NCBI RefSeq assembly: GCF_902686445.1
Contig: NC_062223.1
Span: 56,879,998 to 56,943,997, forward strand
Direction of reading: 5' to 3'
DNA length: 64,000 bases
Origin: Sciurus carolinensis
Lineage: Eukaryota; Chordata; Mammalia; Rodentia; Sciuridae
A program made the translations under genes and the position numbers. Every line of letters begins with the position of its first letter. Position 1 is the first letter of the stretch. The notes below the pieces were generated by a model. It did no database searches. It was given only the letters and a program-made list of their open reading frames with translations, and was not told the DNA's origin. Shown one piece after another: positions 1 to 11,395 of the stretch.

Positions 1-528
1 GAAGAACTTTGGAGCCAAGTTCAACAGAACACACTTGGCCTGGGGCTCAACATCTCTGAGTGATGAGGCATCGGAAGCTCTAGCAGCACCAGGCGTGGGC
101 AACAGCTTTGCAGCTCATCAGGATGCTCAGAGCGACCGCCCTGCAGCCGACGGCACACAGTGGTTTCCCCTTCTGTAGAATGGGATCACATCCAAGGCTT
201 TCTGGCAGGAGTTGTTCACCGCTGTTGGCAAAGTGCCATTTCAATGGGGTTATTAAGATTCTATCACCTTGGAGTCATACGGCTAATGAGGGCTTTTGAT
301 ATGTAATTTCAGCAATAAACTAAAATGATTTGTTTCCGATGGTGGTTGAAAAAGCCAGACTATTTAGCTTGCTCAGGTAAGAGTTAATTGTGGTCCAAGA
401 AAAAAACGAAATGAACAACTGCCCACGTACGGATGCTCAAACGAAACCGCAGCCACGACTTCCCATGCCAAGTCACAAAACTCAAAGGCAGTTCCTGAAA
501 ACTCCAACCTCCACAGCGAGCCCATTAC
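1..528. other. Partial NAV2 intron (left edge)
   Basis: Intronic sequence after the donor of exon 21. I saw no further NAV2 coding sequence and no recognisable repeat. Confidence 0.8.
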
Positions 529-697
529 CTCTGACCGTCACTGAGATGGTGGTGTTCTCTCCCACCAGGTAGCCACAGGGGAGGAGCTCGGGGGTCTCGG
601 AAGTGCTGCTGCGCTGGATCTCCCCGATGCTATAGCCGAGAACGCTGTCCGAATTCAGCCCCAGCTGGCTCACGGGGTCCACGTGAATGATGTATTC
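529..697 (-). CDS. NAV2: NAV2 exon 21 of window: last exon before the AAA+ module
   Basis: 169-nt exon, phase 0 to 1. Acceptor ttactttctccag, donor gtaatgggct. It encodes EYIIHVDPVSQLGLNSDSVL then GYSIGEIQRSSTSETPELLP and CGYLVGENTTISVTVR plus a split Gly. Human NAV2 continues into the AAA+ ATPase, whose exons are not found in bases 1-528 and must lie to the left of the window. Gln and Ser in EIQRSS differ from the Lys and Asn I recall in human. Confidence 0.96.
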
Positions 698-2542
698 CTG
701 GAGAAAGTAAAACAGGCCCCATCAAAGAGGTGGCCAGAATCTCCCGAGACTCGTGTTCTCATTGGGTGATTTACAGTCGTCCCCGCTTCTTTCTCGGACG
801 ATGACTGAGTTGAAATTGGGCTGTGGAATGAGGACAAGAAGAGGTGACTCTATGGGGACAAATGCCCTCGTGTAGTAGACCCCTTAAAATACGGATTTAT
901 TTGGTTAGGGATTGGGATGGGAAAGAACCCAGACCCCTCGCAACACGGAACGTTTAGTCTGGAGGAACGACGCACGGAAAAGCTAGACTGCTTTCATAAG
1001 TCCAGCAGAAGTCTCTGAGGTGTCAGGGCTTGTGACCCTGCTGGGAAATGCGTGAAGAAGTGGTTCTGACAGGAAATCACTTCACCGGCCCCTCCCGTTG
1101 CCAAGTGCAAAGACCAGGCTGATAACAAAGAGAAGAAAACCCAGGGCTGCTAGAAAAAAGCAGCCACGCAGTTTTAAGGAGACTGTGTGTTTAATTTGGA
1201 AGCGTTTCCTTGTAGGTGAGCAGTAGGATTCAGGTCAGTGGGTATGGAACTCAGGCCCATGGGTTGAGGTGGTCACACTATGGCTGAGCTGAGTCGCAGG
1301 CACAGCCTCCTTCCAGTGCTCACCTTTCCTCACTGAGCCTGCACTGGTGCTTTCTAATCCAAGGTCTATGCCTACTCTACAGGGTAGGTAAGGTTTTGGT
1401 TGGGGTAGGTGAATTCGCCTGTCCTGAGCCACATAGGTCTCTCGCCCAATCACACTTCCACAGACTGGCTTGCAAGATGGGGGAACGATCTTGGTCAAAG
1501 AACAGAATTTTCGGCCAGGGAGCGACACTGGCCGCATCATATTGTTATATTCTGTGCATGTATGAATATGTAATTAGAAATCCCATCAATATGTACAACT
1601 ATAAAGCAATAGTAAGAAAATGGGAGAAGAGGAAATAAGAACAGAATTTTCTCTGTGTGAAGCCACCTGGATCTAGATGCTACAAAGAAACAATATACTT
1701 GTTAAATCAGGTGTGGAAGTCAGAACGATCGACTAGACCTTTGGTCCAGTTCTAGATTCATGGCCTTTGGAAGGTGCCCTGGCCTAAGCCTCATCCCTCT
1801 CACCTTAAATGGGACTATAAAGAGCTTGGCAAGGACTCTGACACAGACAACATGGGTCAATATTACTACTAAAGGGATAGGTCTAACAAACACTGATGGC
1901 TGTTGATTGACTTCAGGACAACAGAAAAAAGGGCCCGAAAGCTTCTTTTCAATCACCTGTATTCAGGGTTCCCCTTGGTATTCATTGGCTACTTCCCTTG
2001 TGGCAAACACCCAATTCAATGATGATTGGCAGAAACAGAAAAGTGACTGCCAACATCCTTGGTGCTGGCCTTCAATTAGATGTCCTTGCCATTTGCAGCA
2101 CAAATCAAAGCCTGTGAAGCACTGCACAGGATGCTGGGCAGTCAGATCCAATCCCTCTAAATGACAGGTGGAAATGTGGTGTCTCAGCCCCAGCCACAGA
2201 TCAAATACCCCAGAGCATATTTAACAGGGAAATTCTAAGGTGAAAAGAGAATTTGGCTATGAGCAGTCTGCCGTAAGAGGGTGGAATCACTGAACAAATG
2301 ATGCTCACAACCCAGTCAGTCACTGCCAAGGGCAGATGGAAAGTTTCACCAACTACCAGTCTGCATTTACCATAGCCCTTCCATTCCCTTGAGAGCCAGG
2401 GGTCAAGTCCCAGTAGTATAAGGATATGGAGGGGGATAAGGCTGGAGAAACAGTCAAGTTCAGGACGGGGTCTCCCTTCCCCTTCCCAGGCCCGGGCCCC
2501 CATGCCAGGCACATTGCCAGAGCTTCCTTCTTGCACACTTAC
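698..2542. other. NAV2 intron between exons 20 and 21
   Basis: About 1.8 kb of unique-looking intron. No convincing coding sequence and no clear SINE. Confidence 0.75.
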
Positions 2543-2638
2543 TTTGAACAGCCGTCTAACCACCCCATCGAGCACATCCCACTTCGTCTTGCCACTAACT
2601 CCAATGCAGCCAATAAGAAAGAGGTGCGGTCTGGAATC
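2543..2638 (-). CDS. NAV2: NAV2 exon 20 of window: pre-AAA+ region
   Basis: 96-nt exon, phase 0 to 0, exactly 32 codons. Acceptor ccttacccatag (a poor pyrimidine tract), donor gtaagtgtgc. It encodes DSRPHLFLIGCIGVSGKTKW then DVLDGVVRRLFK. The GVSGKT stretch looks like a P-loop but lacks Walker A spacing; the true Walker A of NAV2 lies farther C-terminal, outside the window. Strand-helix-like hydrophobicity suggests a compact folded domain. Confidence 0.96.
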
Positions 2639-4959
2639 CTATGGGTAAGGAAATGTAGGCAGGTGAATAACAAGTGAACCTTTTCTGACACCCTTCAGCT
2701 GAGGACTTAGATGACCCCAGAACTCCACCAATGGTTTGACAGGGGGAGTAACAGTCCTATGTGTTTCAATGCCAGGCATAACTCACATGGAATGCAACGG
2801 CCTCAAAACCTTTCCCGCTCCACTGCTAAAACTGCAATAGGTCAGTAAGACAAAAATCTCCTCTTTGGAGTCTGGAGCCTCCTGCTAGGTGCACATCTTG
2901 TTCAGCATGTGGATCACACATTCCTTGCCTGGAATCCCCTCCCACCTCCTGTCTGCCATCTCTGTCTTTTCAAACCTTGGGAACTCACCTCTTTCAGGAA
3001 GCCTTCAGCAATCAACCACCTGGCTCAGAGCTACACCGTTCTAAAGGTTCAGGACACAGTATATATAAAGACATATTCTGTACTTGCTTATATTCATTTT
3101 TAGCTATTTCTATCTTCTTATTAGTATTTTTAAAATCAAGTTTGTTTCCTTGCTAGATCTTAGAACTTGTTTGGGACAAAATGTATTTCTAATTTTTCTT
3201 TTCTTCTTTTTTTGATTTTTAAATAACATTACTTTTCTTCTTATTAAAAGGAAAACATGCTTAGTTCAGAAAACTCAAACTCTGGGAAGATGGCCAAAAA
3301 AATAATCTTTTGTCTACTTCTTTTGCATCTATGCCCACAGGGGCTAACAAATCACATTGATTAAAGAAAAACTGATAGAACATTCCATTCTGTTGGGTTC
3401 TCATGTGCTCATAATGACAGTTAGAAGAGGGGTGGCGGGGCGGGGGCATCTGGCAGTCAAGCAAAATAGCAGAGAAAAGAGACCCAGTCTTGCGGAGGTG
3501 ACCTGACCCCATCCACCACTTGCCTGTGGTCTCAAATGAGTGACAAGTGAGTCTTGGTTTCTCAGCAGTCAGATGGATACTAACCTCTGGTTAGTCCACC
3601 TCACCTGGATGCTGTAGTGATCCAGAAGGAAATAACTATTGACAATGACTTGTAAACTGGAAAAATGTAAATGCTCTTTGTTCCCATTGATGATCACCAG
3701 AATGTGTTGTTGCAGGACTCTGCACTTCCTATAGGAATGTTGTATGGATGAAGTCCTCCCTTGGCGACTGTTATTCCACTAGATGGGTTCTGTGACTGGA
3801 CCTATGAGGTCTATCATTCTAGGTCACATGATACTAACACCCCTGGAAACTCCAAAATTCAGGATTTAATCTGACTCAGTGAGGATGGTGAGCTAGTCAT
3901 GAAGTGGAAACCCTGGCAAAGCAGTCTGCCTGCAGACATTTTATTTAGAAGGTCATTGAGGGTTCCTTAGCTGTCCAAACTATGTAGAATGGCAGTTTGG
4001 CTAGAAATGCTAAGAAATAAAAAATCAAAAATTCAAAGGGACTTGCAATGGTGAGTCATGAGGCCAAGGTCATTCAGAGAGCACCACTGGAATTTAACTA
4101 CTAACATGCAACTCCTGCTGCCCACCCCCCACCTGCACCCAGTTCTCTGGCAGTGGTGGAGACTCTGGAAAATAAACTGTACTCAGAAAACTTGGTGGCA
4201 GTGATTTAGGATGCTCCAGCTCCACACTCAGCCACCTGACTGCCGTCTGCACGTGGCCACCCCTCTGTCTCTCTCGGCTGCTCTCTCTGTCAGTAGCCTC
4301 TGATGAGATAAAACGTGTTCCTGGCCAGCTGATTCCAGTTAACTTATTTCCATCTCTTATGTGCTAAATGTGCTTAGTTGCCCTGGAAGTGCTTTGGGAA
4401 TATATTAAATTCAGAAAAGATACTTCTGCAGATGTTAGTGTTCAGTTAATTACAGGAGAGTGCAGCGTGGGACTGTCTTTAGTAGACTTCATCAGTACAC
4501 ACGTGGGGGAGGGAAGTGCCATTCACTCACCTTCATGGGGTCAGGGGCTGCTGGGGTGGTGGCTACAGTAGTCTCCACTTTTCTGAGGTCTTGCTTTCTG
4601 TGTTTCAGTTTATTGCAGTCAACCCATTACATAGTTATAATTGTTCTATTTTGTTATTAGTTATTGTCAGTCTCTTAAAGGGCCTAATTTACACATTAAA
4701 CTTTTTCCTAGATATGTATATATCTAGGAAAAAACATAGTGCCTCTAGAGTTTGGTACTATCTGCCATTTTGGGCATCCACTGGGGTCTTTGACCATCTC
4801 CCTCGTGGAAAAGGGGGGACTACTGTATTAAGAAAAGCGTTAGTAGTGTTTCCAAATCACCTCAGGCTAGGAAGTGAGACGGTTTCACGATTAGTCACTA
4901 AGCTAGGTAGTTCTACCTGGGGAAGGAACAGGCAGAGCAGGGAAAGGGATCCAACTAAC
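2639..4959. other. NAV2 intron between exons 19 and 20
   Basis: About 2.3 kb. Bases around 2909-3010 resemble a decayed mammalian-wide L2-type repeat (ctggaatcccctcccacctc, then caggaagccttcag). The rest shows nothing I can name. Confidence 0.6.
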
Positions 4960-5060
4960 CTCCTTCCACTTCATTTCCTCCTGAAAGCTGACAACTATCT
5001 TAACATGCCTGCCTCCTTCCTTCCGAGCCGAGCATTCACCAGTGTCATCCAGCAACAAGT
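4960..5060 (-). CDS. NAV2: NAV2 exon 19 of window: start of the C-terminal folded region
   Basis: 101-nt exon, phase 1 to 0. Acceptor gtttccattcgcag-like (cattcgcag), donor gttagt, weak at +3. It encodes LLLDDTGECSARKEGGRHVK then IVVSFQEEMKWKE. Memory of human NAV2 has Met where the first Leu stands. The alternating V/I pattern of HVKIVVSF suggests beta strands, so this is where the Ser-rich middle gives way to the folded region before the AAA+ module. An internal AG (gttgtcag) at 4988-4989 could mimic an acceptor but is inside coding sequence. A C-rich tract lies about 105-150 nt upstream of the acceptor. Confidence 0.95.
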
Positions 5061-5772
5061 CTGCGAATGGAAAACATCAACAGCCTTAGGCACATGGGGA
5101 CAGCAAAGCTGGCTTCCTGACACCCCCGCTGCTTGTTGGCACAGCAGCGGGACAAACCAGGTGTCGGGGTGCAGGGGAAGTAGGGTGAGGGAGAGGGCAG
5201 GGAGAGGGCAGAATGGAGAATGCAACCACAGAAACCAGCGGTGGACCAACCAAGGAACCAGCAGGCTGATGGTGCATCTTGCTGAATGGAGGTGCAGGGG
5301 GAGACTGAACCACAACGACAGCAGCAGCAGCATCATGGATCAAAATAAAAGCATCAGCCTCAATATGCTCACAAGGAAGACCTAGGTCATGTTCGCTGAT
5401 GATGCGCCAGCTGGAACCATCCCGAAGGCAGGAAGACCGTGGGCCAAGCCATCACCCCACTGGGGCCTGCTGCTGCGGGGTGTGTCTGTAGCACTCGGCC
5501 TCTTAAAATGGATCAAACAGCTCAGCGTGGTGGGCGAGGGGGTCCGAGCTCACAGCTGGGACAATTGGGGGTGCTGGAGCAAAGCATGAGAGCACTCTAA
5601 TGGCTGGGCTCATGTTGGTAGCAGACGCACACCCAGACACACACAACCCACGCGCTCGCACGCCTGTTGCCTCTCCATTTGATCTGTTGACTTGCTTTTC
5701 CTGGGTACCTGCTTGGAGACCAGAGTGCCAGCTGCAGGTCCAGGCCTGCCCCCAGCCCTGAGAGCCACTCAC
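5061..5772. other. NAV2 intron between exons 18 and 19
   Basis: 712 nt. It contains the G-rich run on the plus strand at 5166-5208 (C-rich in the transcript) and a short CA-rich patch around 5625-5665. Otherwise unique. Confidence 0.75.
5166..5208 (+). other. Potential G-quadruplex (plus strand); C/U-rich tract in NAV2 RNA
   Basis: Seven runs of three or four G with loops of 2-5 nt, so it satisfies the usual G3+N1-7 quadruplex pattern on the DNA template strand. In the NAV2 transcript the same bases read as repeated CCCTCTCCC, which resembles PTBP1 or PCBP binding sequence, about 105-150 nt upstream of the exon 19 acceptor. Structure and function are inference. Confidence 0.6.
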
Positions 5773-5935
5773 CCAGGCTGGTTGACTCAGTGAGGTTCAG
5801 GCTGTGCTGGGAGAGGCCCATGGACTGCCTTGGGGAGGCTGAGATGGACACCTGGGAGGGGGCCCGGCTACAGCCACTGCCTTGAGACTCTGACTTCAGC
5901 CGGTCATTCTCAGCTTTTAGCTTCTCTATTTCACT
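5773..5935 (-). CDS. NAV2: NAV2 exon 18 of window: second coiled coil end and Ser-rich linker
   Basis: 163-nt exon, phase 0 to 1. Acceptor ccttactcttcacag, donor gtgagtggct. It encodes SEIEKLKAENDRLKSESQGS, which completes the second coiled coil, then GCSRAPSQVSISASPRQSMG and LSQHSLNLTESTSL, a Ser-rich linker leading to the C-terminal region. The last base G joins AC of the next exon to make Asp. Confidence 0.96.
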
Positions 5936-7009
5936 CTGTGAAGAGTAAGGGAGAAGGGCGCTTGTTAGGAGGATGCCATGAGAACAAGACTTTTCTAGAA
6001 TGATCTGAACATTCCTACAGGAACCCAGTGGCTAGCCCAGCCAAGGTAGATAACATCTTCAGGTAATGCCACACTTTACTGGATATACAAGATATATCTG
6101 GCAGGGCAGCCTCCATCATTTCAGAGAACTGGCCATTGAGAAGAAGCACTCAGAAACTTGACTTTCCCCTCGTCTGCTGCTTGGGTGTTCAGTGAAAAAG
6201 AATTGTCATCTAAGAGGTTTGGGTAACTCTGGGTTTGACAGTCTTTTTACTGCAGGACTTCTCAGGGCCCTTAATGAGCTGCCATGCTTTATGAGTCTGA
6301 GAAGGACACACGATATGCAGCATTTCCTAACATACTTGATTTGGGCATTCTCCTTTCATAGAGCCTCTTTATGGAACAAATGTTTCAGGGAACCACCTTT
6401 GGGAAATGCTGTCCAGTGAGGTTCCATTCAGCATACCCACAGGAATCTTTCATTTCACAAACACTTTACAAAAACAAAGATACAAATGTCTTTCCTCCGT
6501 GGTAGATGATGGGAATGCCTGCAAGATCAAACCTATGCTGTATTCAGGAGGGCACCAACTTCCAGGACCTGGAAAGACTGAGTTTTGGAGGGAGGGTCCA
6601 ACTGGGATGTGTAGGATATTCCCAGTGGAGGGAATTGTGTGGAACAGAAATTCCCAGGGTGTGCTGAGGAAACTGTTCGTGGCTCCGCCTGGCCTTTGAG
6701 TAGAGGATGAAAAGGGGAATTGGGGCGGGCAGTGTGGGTTAAGAGTGAAAAGGGCCCCACAGAAGGCCTGCAGTCCCAAAGGGGACAAGAGGCAGCAGGA
6801 GAGCCACTGAAAGTCTTCTGCAGTGGGGGCCACGAACTAGTCTTTAACGAGACTAGTCTGAGCAATATGTAGAAGTGAACAAATAGAGAGGCTAGGAAAG
6901 TAGAGGTGGCCACCTGATTCTTATGTAGCCCTCAGGGCTTGGCAGAGAGCAGCCTCCTGGAGCTCCTTCCTAGTCAGGCCAGGCTCAGTCCCCACTTCTG
7001 GCCTCTCAC
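5936..7009. other. NAV2 intron between exons 17 and 18
   Basis: About 1.1 kb with no recognised repeat or additional exon. Confidence 0.7.
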
Positions 7010-7163
7010 CTGCATCCTGTTCATGGCCTCCCGGAGCTGGTCGAGCTGGTGGGCAGAGCTGAGTGCTTCCAGGCGGATGTCTGTCAGCTTCATCTCCTTG
7101 TCTCTCAGCTCATTTCGGAGCTGCATGACCGTCTCGGCTTCACTATCCATGCACTCTGAAATT
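7010..7163 (-). CDS. NAV2: NAV2 exon 17 of window: second coiled coil, start
   Basis: 154-nt exon, phase 2 to 0. Acceptor ttccctag, donor gtgagaggcc. It encodes ISECMDSEAETVMQLRNELR, then DKEMKLTDIRLEALSSAHQL and DQLREAMNRMQ. It is charged and helical, with a clear Leu/Met/Ile heptad, and forms the N-terminal half of the second coiled coil. Confidence 0.96.
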
Positions 7164-9824
7164 CTAGGGAAAGGGGGAATGTTACTAACAGAAGCAGTTC
7201 TGAGTCCAGCTCCGTTTAGTCCCCTACTGACCAGTGGCCCACATCAATCATCAAGTTTGTTCAGCAGCAACTCTGTATGACCACCTTCCTGGTGTTTCCT
7301 GGAGGTGACAATACAGCACCTAAAATTCACAGATTTTATTACTCTCCACTCTCTTTCTTTGTAGATCTCTGGCAATCAGAATTGTCTGGTGCATCTGTCT
7401 GCAAAAATTCCAGTAACTGAGGGATAAGCAGGAGCTGGTAAAGGGAATAGGAACCTTGAGCATTTGAACACTCCCCAGGGTGTATTTAGGTGGGACCCCA
7501 TAATGACACCACACAATCTTTGAGTTCTAAACTCGTTCAGAGAAGTGAGGTCAACTATTTGTTTTCAAGATTAGAAAACTCCAAGATTAAATAGCTGAGG
7601 AGTAATTTTTTATTGGCCAAAGAAGGGGAAGAAACCTAAAGATATTGGAATGAGCTTATCTGATCTCATTCTAAAAGCTCACTCCTGGAAATATGTCTAG
7701 AGAGATCAACCATCTTCAGCTCCCTCATCCCCCACCTGCTTGGCTAAAGAACAGCTTCAGGCAGAGTTAGAGACCAGAGTGGACACCGGGGCAGGAAACC
7801 AAAGTTCCACTGAAAAGCCAGGCAACAGTGTGGCTGGTTATCTTCCAATCCCGGATGTATGTCAAATCAAAGTGACCGGTGACCCTGCTGAAGGCCTCTT
7901 TCTTTAAAAAAGGCTGGGCTGGTTTCCTTGCTTGTTTAGTTAGGTTTGTCTCCAGATTCCTGGCAGGTTTGTACAGAGTGGAAGACCATAAACGTCATGA
8001 TGAGTTGCAATGTTCAGAAAAGATAGTTTTATTAAAAAGAAAAAAAGTTTCATGAATTCCAAAGATCATAGGATCTGGGGTACTGAGTGATCCAGAACAG
8101 AAGGCTTTGACACTTTTTGGATTGAAGATGGAGGTGGGTAAAACTATCAACACTCTCCCCAAGTTCATAAAGCTACAGAGCTGAAACTGACTGTGTGTGA
8201 AAAGGGAGGGGCAGAGAGTTTGTGAGCCTGCTCGCCAAGACCTGAGTGCTGGATGTGGGGCCAAACAAAACCTGACCTGTAAAACTGGTTGAAGGGGTGG
8301 AAATTGTAATTGCCAAAGAAAAATTATTTATCAAATTTTTTAAAGAGATGGCATTGTATTTGGGGCACAGAAGGAGCCAGAAGAAAAATTAAATACTTGA
8401 AACAGTAGAACCATTCTGGTGCTGTTTTCTTGACATGCACCTAAACTGTTTTGATTTCAGAGATGTAAAGAGAGTAAACCCACCTCCTGGTTTTAAGTTA
8501 GCAACCAAGGAAGCTTCTTGGCTTCAAAATCTTGAAAAAAAATGCAATGAACTTGTAAAAATGTTATTAGTCCCATTCCATATCTATGAGAAACCTAAAG
8601 CAAACAGATTTGGGGCTAAAAGGGTTGGAGAGACAGAAATTCCTTTAGAATTCAGATCATCCCTTCCACCCAGCTCTCTGAGCTTTGAAGAGTCTGCGGT
8701 TTGCAAGTTGAACCTTGGGGCCATGCTTTTTTGATTTAGGAGGTTTGCAAGGGTAGCTTGTAAAAACTGGTTGTTTCTTGAGTGGACCATGCTTTCCTGG
8801 TTTAAATGGAGTAAAAACTGAAAAAAATTCCACTGTGACACTCCGGTCTTAGCCAAACCATGCCCTGTACAGATACTGAGATTTCCACTTCATGGCAGAG
8901 AACAGTCTGTGCTGGTTTTCACTGTGTCAGACTGGTCCACTTTCTGCTCCAGCCTCCTCTGCGTTATCTGTACTTTTCCCCAGAAAGCTCTCTCAGCAAG
9001 AAAGACAACATTTCCTTGGCACCCACTTTGTGGATGATGTCACATGACTTACTCTGCAGAGCATGGCCAATCAATGACTTTATAAAGGTGCCATAGGTCT
9101 GGGTGCCTATCTGCTTCAAAACTCAGTTGCAACCCCCCAAACCATACATTAATGATATCTGGGGTGGGACCTTTGGGAGGTAATTGATATTCCATAAGGT
9201 CACAAGAGCGAGGCCCAGCGATTGCATTCATAGTTTTATAAGGGGGGGAAGAGAGACCAAGTGAGCATGTTTGCTCTGCCTCACTGGATGCCTTCCACCC
9301 TGCCATGACCCACAAGAAGGTCCTTACCAGATGCTGAGCAGTGGCTGATGACATGTGCCAGATCTATGAGCTGAAGAAACTCCTTATATGTTACCCAATA
9401 TGTAAAACCAGTTATAGCAACAGGAAACAGTCTAAGACAAAAGGGAAGCAAACTAAAATGAAGAAAATTGGTGTTGGGAGCACAAAGTTACTCCAAAATC
9501 AGCTTTCAGAAGCACACAATGGTGAGGCTCTGGGAGAGGATGCCCTACTAACACAGAATTGCTGTTGAAAACAAGTTAGTCTGCAGCAGCCCCAACCAGG
9601 TTTCAGTGGCTATCCCAACCGTCCGAGACAGTCTCCCTTCTCCCTTGGTTCTTTCCTGAACTAGACTGATGCTATGTCACCAATAATTTCATTATACTTC
9701 ATGGCTTACTCTCTGCTTAGCTGTTGGCTCCTGTGGACCCTGGTTATTCTAGTGCCTGATAATATTTCTACTGTCTGATATTGTTTCATTCACTTCATGT
9801 ATTACTAATTCCATGAAGAGGTTC

Positions 9825-9960
9825 TAAAATAATGTCCATTTTCAAAATGGGGAGGGTAAGGCATAAAGATTAACATGCCCAAGGTCGCACTAAGCTTAAC
9901 AGAGTCAGGATCAAAATCGACAGGTCTGCTTAATTCTAGAATGCATGCTCCTGAACTGCA
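9825..9960 (+). repeat. MIR-like SINE fragment
   Basis: Core resembling the MIR consensus (ccattttcaaaatggggagg, then acatgcccaaggtcgcacta). Diverged and partial; recognised from memory of the consensus. Confidence 0.55.
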
Positions 9961-11211
9961 CCCGGTGGCTCTGAATACATGCTTGTCCACTTCGTGGATC
10001 ACCTACTGAACCTGATGTATGCTTCTGGAGTCTCTAACCCGGTATTCCAGCATATTCCCTCTGCCTCGTCCAAAGGCAGGGCTGGTGGCATACCTAATTT
10101 TAAACGCCTGAGTGTGGAAAACATTGTCTTCTTCCAGCTGCCATTCCTTTCGCCCACGGGGTGGGGCCCAACTCCTCTGCCTTTGGTTTCTTCTTTGAAC
10201 TCCCTCTCACATCTTGATTTGCACATTCTTACAAACCTTTCAAGGTTGGAAATAAGCATTTGCTCTCAGACCACCCTTCGGAAAACTAGACCGAAAACAA
10301 ACATCTCCAGTGTCCATGGAGGCTGTGGAATGTATTTTAAAAGAGAGAGAGAGGTGGGGAGTGAAGAGCAGCTCTGCCTGCTCCCCAAGGGGAAAGTGGT
10401 CTGGAAGGAGCGCTCTCGTTCTTGGTTCCTATGGCTGAGTGCATCACTGCCCCTCTGACTTGTACTCCCAGTGGCAAGTGGCCCAGTTCCTATTCCAGCC
10501 TTCAAGCAGTTTCTTCTCTCTGCTTCTGGGTTTCCTCATACTGCACAGGATGCTCTACTTTCTCTTCCTGAACTTCGAACATCAGTGTGCCCCGAAGTTC
10601 AGACCTAGACTCTCTGTTCTTCTTCGTCTCCATTCGAGCCCTTGGATAATTCCAGTGTCCCAGCTTTCAGTTCCACCGAGGAGCCCATGTCTCCTGCATC
10701 TACACCTCCAGGAACTCCAGGCTGGCTGGCTCCTCCGTTTGAGTGTCTCCTGAGTACCTCACAGTTAATGTGGCCAGATCACCGCTCCTGACTCCTCTGC
10801 ACCCCCATCTTGGTTTCCCACCCATTCCAGGTACTCAGGCTGCAAATCTAGGAATATCGAAGGATGACTGTCTTTCCCTCACAGACTATATTTGATCCAT
10901 CACCCCACATGCTGTCAACTTTTCTTTCAGATCTAAAATATATCAAGGACTCGTTGTTATCACCAGTTACTCATTCATCCCACCAAATATTTGAATGTCC
11001 ACAAAACCAACAGAGTAGCCATCTATAATAAACGCCTTGGGGTAGGGTGAGGGACAAAGGACAAAAAATGAAACCAAGGAAGTCCACACATCAGATGACA
11101 ATATCGGCAATGGTGAAAAATGAAGAAGAGAAAGAGGAATGACAGGAAGTGCTCGTGGTAGATGTTACTTTATGCAAGGTGGCTAGACCAGGCCTTTAAA
11201 AAAAAAAAAAA

Positions 11212-11395
11212 TTTATACTGGGGACTGAACCCAGGAATGTTCTACCATTGAGCTACTTCCCTAGCCCTTTTTAAAAATTTTAAAAATTTGAGTCACGGTC
11301 TTGCTACGTTGCCCAGGCTGGCCTTGAACTTGCAAGTCTCCTCCCTTAGCCTCCCAAGATGCAGGGATTACAGGTGTGCACCACCATGTCTGGCA
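11212..11395 (-). repeat. Composite B1-ID SINE (sciurid type)
   Basis: On the minus strand: a B1 unit (complement of the bases ending tgtgcaccaccatgtctggc), an A-rich linker, then an ID unit (complement of actggggactgaacccagg ... ttccctagccc). Target-site duplication CCAGGCCTT at 11188-11196 and 11398-11406. The tail at 11197-11211 is A on the plus strand where T would be expected, so that edge has been rearranged or mutated. Known: B1-ID fusions occur in squirrels and relatives. Confidence 0.85.

Noticed and set aside
1..528. Search for the next exon (start of the AAA+ region)
   Set aside because: No stretch matched the expected continuation after TTISVTV; it must lie outside the window.
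4960..4987. A separate 28-nt exon using the AG at 4988-4989
   Set aside because: The frame reads through without interruption to an acceptor at 5061-5062, and the 101-nt exon restores the complete family sequence.
4516..5385. A 289-codon plus-strand open frame
   Set aside because: It runs antisense across NAV2 exon 19 and intron. It shows no recognisable family and starts in ordinary intron.
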